This document shows, piece after piece, positions 35,718-44,700 of a DNA stretch of 64,000 nucleotides (position 1 is its first letter; the number at the start of each line of letters is the position of its first letter). Origin of the DNA: Nemertoderma westbladi (lineage: Eukaryota > Xenacoelomorpha > Nemertodermatida > Nemertodermatidae); contig JAUCBJ010000001.1 of the NCBI GenBank assembly GCA_032718475.1, forward strand, positions 62,001 through 126,000, given 5' to 3'. The notes below the pieces were generated by a model. The model worked only from the letters and a program-made list of their open reading frames with translations. It did not search any database and was not told where the DNA came from. Both the position numbers and the translations under genes were made by a program.

Positions 35718-38700
35718 TCATTGTGAATAATGATAAGTTTTTGTAGTAAGGAAAAATGTGACATGACGACGTTTACTTCTTTTGATTTTCGTTGAGAGAA
35801 TGTCTTCTTGAATACACATTGTATCTCCAAACTTAATGGCTGGCTTTATTCGATCAACTGATACACGGATTTCATTTCCATTCTGTAATATCACAACTGT
35901 TTTATCATTGCGATTGATGACCTTATAAGGACCTTGGTAAGGTCGTTGGAGTGACGATTGCCGAATCTCCCGCCGAAGCCATACATGAGACGCTTCGGAC
36001 AGGTCTTTGGGAACATAATGTGGTTTATTGTGTAGTCGTTCTGGTGGAATGAAATTTTTCATCTTATTGAATAGTTTGTCAACAAAGGAACTATTGGGTA
36101 GGTGATGTTGTGGTTCTATATTCAAGAAATACTCAGACGGTAAGGAGATTTCTGAGCCATATACAAGTTGTGATGGCGAGTATCCATGTTCACCAATTGT
36201 TGATCTGAGTCCAAGCAATACTAATGGCAAAGCGTCATACCAGTTGGAATTAGTGCAAACCGCACGTAATGCATTCTTTAGTTGGCGATGAAATCTTTCA
36301 ACAGCCCCATTGCAGGCTGGGTGGTATGACGTTGTTCGTTTTCTTTCTATTCCTAGTCTCTCCATTAAACAACTCCAAAGAGATGATTGGAATTGTGCTC
36401 CTCTGTCGCTTATGATGATTCGAGGTACTCCAAAGCGTGAGATCCATGCACGAATTAATGCGCCGGCTACAGTTTCTGTTGTTATATTACAAATTGGAAT
36501 AACTTCCATCCAATGAGTAAAACGATCAACAATGGTTACTAAATATTTATATCCACGGGATGATGGAAGAGGACCAACTATGTCTATATGCAGTGTGTAA
36601 AATCGAGATGTTGTAGGAATAGTTTGAACCGGTGATTTTGTATGCAGAGTTATTTTAGAGGATTGACAATCCAAACATTCTTTAGCCCATTTAGTAACTT
36701 CCTTGTTAATGCCGGGCCAAATATATCTTTCCTTCATCATCTTTACTGATGCCTTTGGTCCTGGGTGAGACAAGTCGTGAAGTTGTCTGAATGTTTTATA
36801 ACGTAGTTGTATTGGTATGTATGGACGAAGTTGATTAGTAGAATCATCACACCAGAGTATATTTTTACCTATAGATAATTTTTTTAGGGGCAGACTTGTG
36901 TTTTTGAAGAAGACTTGAAGGCTAGGATCATTTGCTTGTTCTTTAGCAAGCGATTCATCAGCATCAGTGATGATGCTAAGATTATGGAGTTTGTTTGTTT
37001 CGGTGTATTCTATTGCATCAGAAGTGTGTTCAACCTCAGCCTCTGGGCGAGAAAAGGCATCCGCAACCAAGTTTTCTGATCCTCGTATATAATGTATAGT
37101 GCAATTATGCTCTGAAATGAACGACAACCAACGAGTTTGTTGCGGTGTAGGGGTTTTCATCACCATGGCATTGACCAGGGGTTTATGATCCGTTTGTATT
37201 TTAAATTCCAATCCAAGTAGCCAAGGAAAATGTTTTAGAGAAAGATAAACGGCCAGGAGTTCTCTGTCAAAAGTTGATTTTTTACTTTCCAAAGCCGTGA
37301 GTTTGCGAGAGAAGAAAGCAAGTGGACTGCTGTCATTGTCAATCACTTGAGTAACAACTGCTCCTACTGCTTTATCAGATGCATCTGTTGTCAAAACGAT
37401 TGTTGCGTTTACTTTTGGAAAAGCCAGAGTTACAGCATTGCTTATCGCAGTTTTTAGCTTTAAAAATGCAGTATTTGCATCCTCTGACCAAGACAATTGA
37501 GAATGTTTTGATGTGCAATGTTGGGTCATGTCTGTCAATAAAGCTGCTGTATGTGAAAAATGTGGGATAAAACGATGGTAATATCCTGACATTCCCAAGA
37601 ACCGTTTCAAGCCTTTTAATGTAGTGGGTCGCGGGAAGTTTTTTATTGCCTCTATCTTGCTCTCGGTAGGTTGTGTACCATTCTTAGACACCAAAACGCC
37701 CAAGAATTCAACGTTCTCACAGAAGAATTTGCATTTACTAATTTTTACTTTAAGACCATTTTCAGTTAATCTTTGCAATACAAGACGTAGATGTTGAAAA
37801 TGGGTTTCGATATCTTTACTGCCAATTATGATATCATCGATGTATACCACTGCGAAATCAAAGTCAATAATTATGTCTAACAGGCGCTGGAACGTTTGAC
37901 TTGCGTTTTTCATACCATAAGGCATGCGCTTATAAAGGAAGAGCCCAAAGGGTGTTATTATAGCTGTCTTAAGAATGTCCTGCTCTGCCACTGGTACCTG
38001 ATGAAATGCAGAAATTAAATCTATCTTTGAAAATACCGTCCACCCATAAAATCCGTTCAAAATATCCGCTGATTTAGGCATTGGGTAACGATCTGGCTGT
38101 GTCTGTTTGTTTAGCATACGATAATCTCCACAACATCTGAGAGATTTATCTGGCTTTGTGACTATATGTAAGGGAGTAGCCCATGGTGATTCACCACGAA
38201 CTATAATGCCTTTCCGTTCCATTTCAGCGAATTCTCTCTTTGCTGCTTCCAGCCTTGCCCCTTGCAAAGGCCGTGCTTTCGAATAACATGGCGGTCCATT
38301 AGTGACAATGTGATGTTTAACAGGATGGGTAATAGGTCTAGTGTTATCTACAGAAGTGAATAAATCCTTATGTTCCAACAACAAACATTTCAGTCGTTCA
38401 TTGTTGTGGTTAGTTAAAATTTCTGATTTTATGTAATTAAGAGTGAACGTTTTGTTTATGTAGTTTGTTGTAAATTGTTTGCCATCACTCTGTGAAGTTG
38501 AACTTGTAAAGAATAAAGAACTGTTATTGCAGTTTATACCAATACCATTTGACCTAAGAAAGTCCATGCCCAATATTGGTTGTGATACATCACCTAAAAT
38601 GAATGACCACTTGAATGTTTTGTTTAGGGAAGGAATTGTAAATGTAACATCAGCTAATCCTCGAGTGCTGATGTCAGTTCCATTTGCCGCTATCAGTTTG

Positions 38701-38849
38701 ATTGGTGAACTGGCGTTTGCAGTTATTTTATAAGTAATTGGAAGAACTGACCAATCGCTTCCAGTGTCAACTAAAAATGTACCAATCTCTGGTGCGGCAA
38801 TGTATATTGCATTCACCTCAGCTGCATCCGCATTTAAGCTGAGGTGGTA
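35718..38849 (-). CDS. pol: Ty3/gypsy pol polyprotein (protease, RT, RNase H, integrase)
   Basis: Open without a stop from 38849 to 35718. Numbering from 38816, domains are: aspartic protease (DTG at about residue 17), reverse transcriptase (catalytic YIDD near 325), RNase H (TTDAS near 477), integrase zinc finger (H-x4-H near 681 and CLDC near 714) and integrase core (D near 743, D near 801 in SDRGAQF, E near 838 in GAVERFH). All key catalytic residues are visible, so the enzyme looks intact. It copies element RNA into DNA and inserts it into the host genome. Pol lies in the -1 frame relative to gag with a 16-nt open overlap (38834-38849), implying frameshifting or another recoding. The codon at 38816 is GTG, so it is not a real start. 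Confidence 0.95.
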   Translation of the reverse strand, partial: YHLSLNADAAEVNAIYIAAPEIGTFLVDTGSDWSVLPITYKITANASSPIKLIAANGTDISTRGLADVTFTIPSLNKTFKWSFILGDVSQPILGMDFLRSNGIGINCNNSSLFFTSSTSQSDGKQFTTNYINKTFTLNYIKSEILTNHNNERLKCLLLEHKDLFTSVDNTRPITHPVKHHIVTNGPPCYSKARPLQGARLEAAKREFAEMERKGIIVRGESPWATPLHIVTKPDKSLRCCGDYRMLNKQTQPDRYPMPKSADILNGFYGWTVFSKIDLISAFHQVPVAEQDILKTAIITPFGLFLYKRMPYGMKNASQTFQRLLDIIIDFDFAVVYIDDIIIGSKDIETHFQHLRLVLQRLTENGLKVKISKCKFFCENVEFLGVLVSKNGTQPTESKIEAIKNFPRPTTLKGLKRFLGMSGYYHRFIPHFSHTAALLTDMTQHCTSKHSQLSWSEDANTAFLKLKTAISNAVTLAFPKVNATIVLTTDASDKAVGAVVTQVIDNDSSPLAFFSRKLTALESKKSTFDRELLAVYLSLKHFPWLLGLEFKIQTDHKPLVNAMVMKTPTPQQTRWLSFISEHNCTIHYIRGSENLVADAFSRPEAEVEHTSDAIEYTETNKLHNLSIITDADESLAKEQANDPSLQVFFKNTSLPLKKLSIGKNILWCDDSTNQLRPYIPIQLRYKTFRQLHDLSHPGPKASVKMMKERYIWPGINKEVTKWAKECLDCQSSKITLHTKSPVQTIPTTSRFYTLHIDIVGPLPSSRGYKYLVTIVDRFTHWMEVIPICNITTETVAGALIRAWISRFGVPRIIISDRGAQFQSSLWSCLMERLGIERKRTTSYHPACNGAVERFHRQLKNALRAVCTNSNWYDALPLVLLGLRSTIGEHGYSPSQLVYGSEISLPSEYFLNIEPQHHLPNSSFVDKLFNKMKNFIPPERLHNKPHYVPKDLSEASHVWLRREIRQSSLQRPYQGPYKVINRNDKTVVILQNGNEIRVSVDRIKPAIKFGDTMCIQEDILSTKIKRSKRRHVTFFLTTKTYHYSQ

Positions 38850-39706
38850 TCATTTCCCTGAGCCGTAACTTTATACCTGTTTCCACTTACCCATGTACAT
38901 GGAGCTTGACATTTCTGAGCTTGATGTCCAAATCGGAAATGGTAGAAACATAGTGGACCTTTGGGATTAAATGACTTTGATCTGGAACGGTCTCTAGGGT
39001 TTGATCTGCTTCTCCTTTCTGGAGAACGAGATCTTTGCCATTCATTTGATTTAGGTTCTGCTCTCATTGCTCTTATTTCCGCAGTAAGTTGGTCAATTTG
39101 ATTTGCCATTTTGCTTTGTGTTTCTCGCAACAGTACTATTTCCGAATTATCTGTAATAGCGCATGTGTTTCTGGTTGATTTCATACTTGACTGCTCTATC
39201 ATTTTGTCTGCTATAGTGGCTAACTTGTCTACACTAAGTTCAGATAATGACACAAGAACCAATCGAATTGGTTCTGGAAGGATTTCCAAAAAACGTATCC
39301 TAACAACATTTTCACTTCCTGGTGCGAGACGTTGGAGGTGACGCAGGGCTGCTGATGGCTTGCGATCGCCAAGATTTTGCTCACCAAGTAATGTGTGTAG
39401 CCTACGGTCATCACTGTCAGCCAGATGTCTAACAACATCTGCCTTAATTTCTTCATATGAATTTTCAAGATTCACACCACTTTCTAATATAGTGTCTGTT
39501 GGAAGCACTGCTAGTAGACTCAGCTTCTTATTACGTGGTGATTGCATTACTAGTAGTTGTTCAACTTGAGTAAACCAAATTCTTGGATCCTTTTGGTAGA
39601 ACTCAGGTAGTTTGATGCGTTTTTCTTTTTCTACATTTGCTGTTTCATTTGAAGGATTGTCATCAGCGAAGCAAGTAATGTAAAGCAAGTAATACTGCTG
39701 ATTCAT
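38834..39706 (-). CDS. gag: Ty3/gypsy gag-like protein
   Basis: About 291 codons. A conserved N-terminal segment (KLPEFYQKDPRIWFTQVEQ) is typical of gag in this lineage, followed by helical capsid-like sequence, an Arg/Ser-rich basic stretch, and a zinc-knuckle-like C..H....H...C..PC segment near the C-terminus that would bind RNA. The first Met (39706) may not be the true start: an upstream ORF (39663-39833) in another frame begins closer to the 5' LTR. Confidence 0.85.
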   Translation of the reverse strand: MNQQYYLLYITCFADDNPSNETANVEKEKRIKLPEFYQKDPRIWFTQVEQLLVMQSPRNKKLSLLAVLPTDTILESGVNLENSYEEIKADVVRHLADSDDRRLHTLLGEQNLGDRKPSAALRHLQRLAPGSENVVRIRFLEILPEPIRLVLVSLSELSVDKLATIADKMIEQSSMKSTRNTCAITDNSEIVLLRETQSKMANQIDQLTAEIRAMRAEPKSNEWQRSRSPERRSRSNPRDRSRSKSFNPKGPLCFYHFRFGHQAQKCQAPCTWVSGNRYKVTAQGNDTTSA

Positions 39707-39833
39707 TTTCCTTTTTTAGGTAATCAATAACTTCGGACTTATAGCTTGGAACTACAAAATTTTGATCATGCTGTTTGAGAAGCTTTAAGGCCGCAACAAG
39801 AATACACTTCTTAAAAGTGCTTAGGTCAGCCAT
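39663..39833 (-). CDS. Short leader ORF upstream of gag, other frame
   Basis: It begins MADLSTFKKC, 84 nt inside the 5' LTR, and overlaps the start of the main gag frame by about 44 nt. It may be the original gag N-terminus separated by a frameshift, or an upstream ORF. Comparison with sister copies would decide. Confidence 0.45.
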   Translation of the reverse strand: MADLSTFKKCILVAALKLLKQHDQNFVVPSYKSEVIDYLKKENESAVLLALHYLLR

Positions 39834-39916
39834 TTGAGAGTCTATGATACTTACCAATATTATCCACCCAATTATAGAATATGCCTGATAATAGGATCTC
39901 GTCTGGGTCATCAATA

Positions 39917-40214
39917 TGTAATGTTCTATATTTATGTAGACAAGAATTAACCAAATAATTAAAGAATATAATATTACTTAAATTCAGATTATATATTAAC
40001 AGTAGTTTTAAATGATAATAAATTAAATTAGACAGAAATAATACAAATTGATTGCATAAGTTATCTAAGTATATCAACCAGTCACCATATAGGTTAAATT
40101 AACGGCTGACTGACTAAAGGTCATTCAAACATAACAAGAGTAATGAGTTTGTAATGACATTAACAGATTGCCAATTAGATGATTGATTGAGATGGTTTAA
40201 TGTTTTGCTCTACA
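39917..40214 (-). repeat. 5' LTR (298 bp)
   Basis: Contains the element promoter by position. It lacks the GGCCTA present in the 3' LTR. The sequence just inside it (minus strand, TATTGATGACCCAGACGAG) is the candidate primer binding site; I cannot name the tRNA. Confidence 0.95.
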
Positions 40215-40524
40215 CATTAAATAATTGATATACAAAAAAAGACACCTAAAATTGGCAGGTTAAACTGCTAAAGGTCTAAAAGCGCGTACAATAGTATTGC
40301 ATTATATTGTATTATACGAACTGTAGCCTATTTCTACTTGTAAGCCAGTCAAAATCTACATGAATCAAAGTTCTGTCAATCATTTCATACTGACCACAGA
40401 ACCAAGGCGCTAGTGATTGACACTGTAGCGGCGCATATTTCGGTCCCGTTGCATTTGTTTACAATTAATTATATTTATATACAAGTGTAGTGTAGTGTAG
40501 ACTACACTGGTATACACGTTTTGT

Positions 40525-40645
40525 ATGCGTTTCTCACTCTTTTGTACTCTTTTGTACTATTTTTGCACTCTTTTGTACTATTTTTGCACTTTATTGTACT
40601 CTTTTGTACTATATTGTACTATTTTGTACTTTTTTGTACAGATTC
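40525..40645 (+). repeat. TTTTGTACTNTTTTGCAC simple repeat
   Basis: Imperfect tandem units of 9-17 bp built from CTTTTGTACTATTTT. No gene. Confidence 0.8.
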
Positions 40646-40734
40646 GTCGGACCGGTAGGTGTCATTGTCAGGGTGTTCTGAGGGTTTTAAAAATTAATGA
40701 AGTTAAATTAAAAACATTAGGCCTAAGGGAGATG

Positions 40735-40830
40735 CAGAAAGGAGCAGGTTACAGAGGCGGTGTTTTCTAAACACAACAATAAGCGATCACTTTACCGATC
40801 CTGCAATCACCCCTGCCGATTGAGTGAAAT
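40735..40830 (-). repeat. Dispersed ~75-bp repeat, about one unit
   Basis: GAGCAGGTTACAGAGGCGG, then TTTTCTAAACACAACAATAAGCGATCACTTTACC and a diverged GATTGAGTGAAA end match the inverted units at 17930-18130. Confidence 0.7.
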
Positions 40831-41084
40831 GAGCAGGTACGTTTTAACTACCAAAGCGTATCCTTTGCCTTATAGCCTACCTGTGCCTGTTATAGTGGAA
40901 ACGTACCAGGGTACGTTTTCACTTGTTCCCACACTCACACTGCGGATCCAGGATGCATATCTATATCATATCATAGGACTAGCAGGACTCATATCTATTA
41001 TTTCAATATCCCTATTAGGCTACTTTATCTGTTTATTACTGTATTAACCTACATGAGTTGTTTCAATTGTTCAAACCAATATAA

Positions 41085-41335
41085 AACCACGTTCTCATGC
41101 TCGCTACGCTGTCAATTTAATCCATAATCACATTCTGCATTTAAAAACAGTTGGTTGGCCTACTATCTGACTATAAATGTTAAAATTTTCTTGCTCACTA
41201 CGCTCGCAATTTAATTACATCTGTATTTAATTTTAAAAACAGTCGGTTGACCTACTATCTGACTACGTTAATACTGTATTAATCTTAATACTTCTGCAAA
41301 ATTTATTTGCTCGCTACGCTCGCCTTTTAATATTT
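41085..41335 (-). repeat. Three inverted GAGCGTAGCGAGC-type units
   Basis: GCTCGCTACGCT (41099), GCTCACTACGCTCGC (41191) and GCTCGCTACGCTCGC (41309) are each followed by an AT-rich stretch and AAAACAGT(C/T)GGTTG. These are the reverse of the units at 29430-29780 and 31995-32260. Confidence 0.75.
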
Positions 41336-41788
41336 TAATTCTGTCTGACTGTAGGACTGCTGCAGTAGAAACTGATAAATTATTACAATATAATACAGTC
41401 AGACAGTACCTAATAATTGCAAAATTTATTGGTGAATGGTTGGCGCGCATTGAATGTCATGGCTGGCGCGCTTTTCGTTTTACCAGAACCCGTGTGGCGG
41501 GCTTTTTGTAAATAGGCCTATTCCATATAGGCTGCGGATTGCCTTTCGAGGCATAGTCTGATAGTTAACTCACGATAAGGCCTATTCGGATGTTATTAGG
41601 TCTCGTCTCGTGTAGTCAGTTCAGCAGTTAGTCTAGGCGTAGTTCGTACTATTATTTTCCTGTCTGTTATAAATCGGAATTACCGGTACTAGCTAAGTTC
41701 AACAATTTTTGATTCCTATAACTTTAGACGCCAGTCATCTCATGTTCTTTGAATTGAAACCGAGGAAATTACTGCAAGTTTCCGTACC

Positions 41789-44700
41789 ATGAGTGAAGTA
41801 TGCTCCTCTCCTGTGCCTGACGAAAACAACCCAGAATTTTTTGAGCCTGCCGGTATATCTATATCATTACCCAAATCCTCTCGGATTATTGATTCCACGT
41901 CAGTTACTACTGTAAACGAACTGCACGAACACATCTCAGACTTTCCTATTGAATCTCACGCAGCAGCACCCGGTCCTCCTGTCGACATTGGTAGTACAGA
42001 TCTCGTTTATACCGCACCAACAGCTGCTCTCAAGGATTCTACGAATCGTCAACGAGATATTAGTCCCCCATTAGAACCGGTACAACAAACTGACGACACT
42101 TCCTACGGGTATTCGCCAACTAGGCCTACTGACGATTCTGTCTTTTTTGACGCTCTAGAAGAATTAAAACCTCAGGAGGTTCATAAACCGGATAAAATTA
42201 AATCCCGTGTCAATCGAAATATATTCTCAGTTGATTTCGAATCCCTTAATACTCCGTCGGATTTTAATATCTCGTCGGTTCTTTTGGAGTTCGAACAGTT
42301 CCACTCACCGGCGCTAATCGACGTCTCGGAAGAGAATTTCCAACCGGCTAGCGGCGATTTCTTCCGGGAAGAGGATTTAGATTACCTCGCGGACCGGTCA
42401 GGGCGGGGAACCGATAAGGAGGACTCGCAACTCGCTCAGTTCTCGCTCTACCAGAAGTTCGACCCGCTTGTAAATAACCGTCGCCTAACGCAGGTTCTAT
42501 TGGCCCCGAAGAAACGTCTCTCTGTCGTGGACGAAGCCCTGAGCGAAAGCCATTGTTCGTCGGCCGACGTCACTATCTGCAAGTCGCCTCGTCTGCGTCT
42601 CTCCACCTCCGACATACGCAGCCCTTCCGTCGGATTCAACTTCTCCGGGTGTGGCGATACTAATTATAACTTCGCAGAACAACCTTTCGTTTCATTCACC
42701 TCTACCGACTCAGAACTTCGTCGCTCCATTTCAACCCGCGACTCTGTGGACTTTGTAGTCGAATCCACTGCCACTAATATTGCTTCTGCTCCCTCAAACA
42801 CATCTTTCACTCTCACTTCAAATTCCTCTCTTTCTCTTCCAACCCCCACTACTTCTTCATCGCATCCAAACAAAGTTTACCCTGTCATCGCTCCTCACAC
42901 CTCTCCTCTTCCTCCTCCCACCTCTCCTCTCCCTCCTCCCACCTCTCCCGCCCTTCCCATCTCCTCCCTTCCTCCTCCCAACTTCCCTGCCCCTCCTACC
43001 ACCCCTCCCAATCCCTCCCTCGATCCCGTAATGTCTTACTCCCCCCCTCTCCCTTCCGCCGGACGCACCAGCTACTCCCCGTTCGACGAGATCGACGACC
43101 CTTTCCGCTCCTCTACGACCATGCGTTCCTCCCCTCCCCCTGGAGCCGCTCCCTGCACCCCTCCCCACCAACTCCCACAAGCTCTCTGCCAGGACCCTCA
43201 ACCCGCGGATATTAACACCCCCGACTCGATGGAGGACAACGGGTTTAAGGATTCCTCCGAGGCGGTCAAGGACTTTAATTACCTCGAGCAGCGCGGCGGC
43301 GCTGTCGGTGTGGGGAAGTTGGCCCGGGAAAGTCTCTACGTAAAGTTCGACCCGCTGGTTCGACCCACGGCCGCTAAAACTGCGCTTATAAATAAACTAG
43401 ACGAACAGCGGGCGTCGGCTGGAGTAGATAGTATAACTTCGGTTCGCGATGACACCTCGTTGGGATCCCCGGAGGTCCCTCCCTTAGACGGCCTCTCTAC
43501 CTCGAGTAACCTAAATGTGCTACATAATGCTGACCCATTTAGTCCGCAAACTCACAAGTTTGGCACATTTACTAAGAAAAGGTAAGTTGTTACAGTACAC
43601 TTTTGTAGTGGCCTACCCTACATTATGCTGGCCTGTAGCAGGTGCCCTATCTTTACGTAAATGTAAGTCAAAGTTGGGGAAAATGAACGGGTCTAATTTG
43701 CTAATAAATAACTTAATTAATAATTAAAGTAAACGCCAGACTCGTAAATTTACAACGTGCCGGTATGTATTAACTGTGGCCATCGTGCAACAACATCAGT
43801 TAAGTTTTATCATTATTTACTATGATTTGGCTAGTTTATAATTATTGGCTTCCGACAACAGATGGCTCCGACTCAAACGCACACAGACATACATTTGGTA
43901 AACGGCCCTTCGTATAGTGATGACTGTTCACGGTTCACTGATGGCTCACAATTATGTCTCGCCCAACATCCATTGGTGCGCCACATTGGGTGTGTTTAGA
44001 TGGCGTGGCTGAGGATCGGTCGTGGCTGAGGGACGATGGTGGCTGAGAGTCGGTGGTGGCTGAGGGTCGGTCGTAGCTGAGGGTCGGTGGTGGCTGAGTG
44101 TCGGTCGTGGCTGGAGATCGATGGTGGCTGAGAGTCGATGGTGGCTGAGAGTCGGTGGCGGTTGAGAGTCGGTCGTGGCTGAGGGTCGGTGGTGGCTGAG
44201 GCTCGGTCGTGGCTGGAAGTCGGTGGTGGCTGAGAGTCGGTGGTGGCTGAGGTTCGGTCGTGGCTGAGAGTCGATCGTGGATGAGGGTCGGTGGTGGTGG
44301 CTTAGAGTCGATCGTGGCTGAGGGTCGGTGGTGGCTGAGGGTCGGCGGTGGCTGAGAGTTGGTCGTGGCTGAGAGTCGGTGGTGGCTGAGGGTCGGTGGT
44401 GACTGAGGTTTGGTCGTGGCTGGGGTCGGTGGTGGCGGAGTGTGGCTCGTGGCTGAGAGTCAGTGGTGGCTGAGTGTCGGTGGTGGCTGAGTGTCGGTGG
44501 TGTCTGAGGGCTTTAACTACAAAGTTTTCCAAATTCTATGTTGGACAATACCAATATACATTGTTTGGTGTATTTTTTGTTATTGTTTTAACATAATGCG
44601 TCTTGTCTATCTATCTATAACTTAGCTTTTTAGTTAATAGGCCTAACTTATCAATGGCAGTCGCATAGGAACGCTGTACACTATGAGCATGGCCAATCAC

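Larger units (their letters stand above)
35386..40214 (-). mobile_element. Ty3/gypsy LTR retrotransposon (Mag-like), near intact
   Basis: Complete element of 4829 bp on the minus strand: 5' LTR (39917-40214), gag, pol, polypurine tract, 3' LTR (35386-35689). It is flanked by the 5-bp direct repeat CATTA (35381-35385 and 40215-40219). LTRs start TGTA and end TACA. The pol order protease-RT-RNase H-integrase defines Ty3/gypsy; the gag zinc-knuckle style (CFYHFRFG....KC..PC) resembles the Mag lineage. No envelope ORF is present. The LTRs differ by one substitution and one 6-bp indel, so the insertion is recent. Confidence 0.95.

Noticed and set aside
38852-38858. Functional -1 slippery site GGGAAAT
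   Set aside because: The next codon in the pol frame is TGA, so slippage here would terminate at once in this copy.
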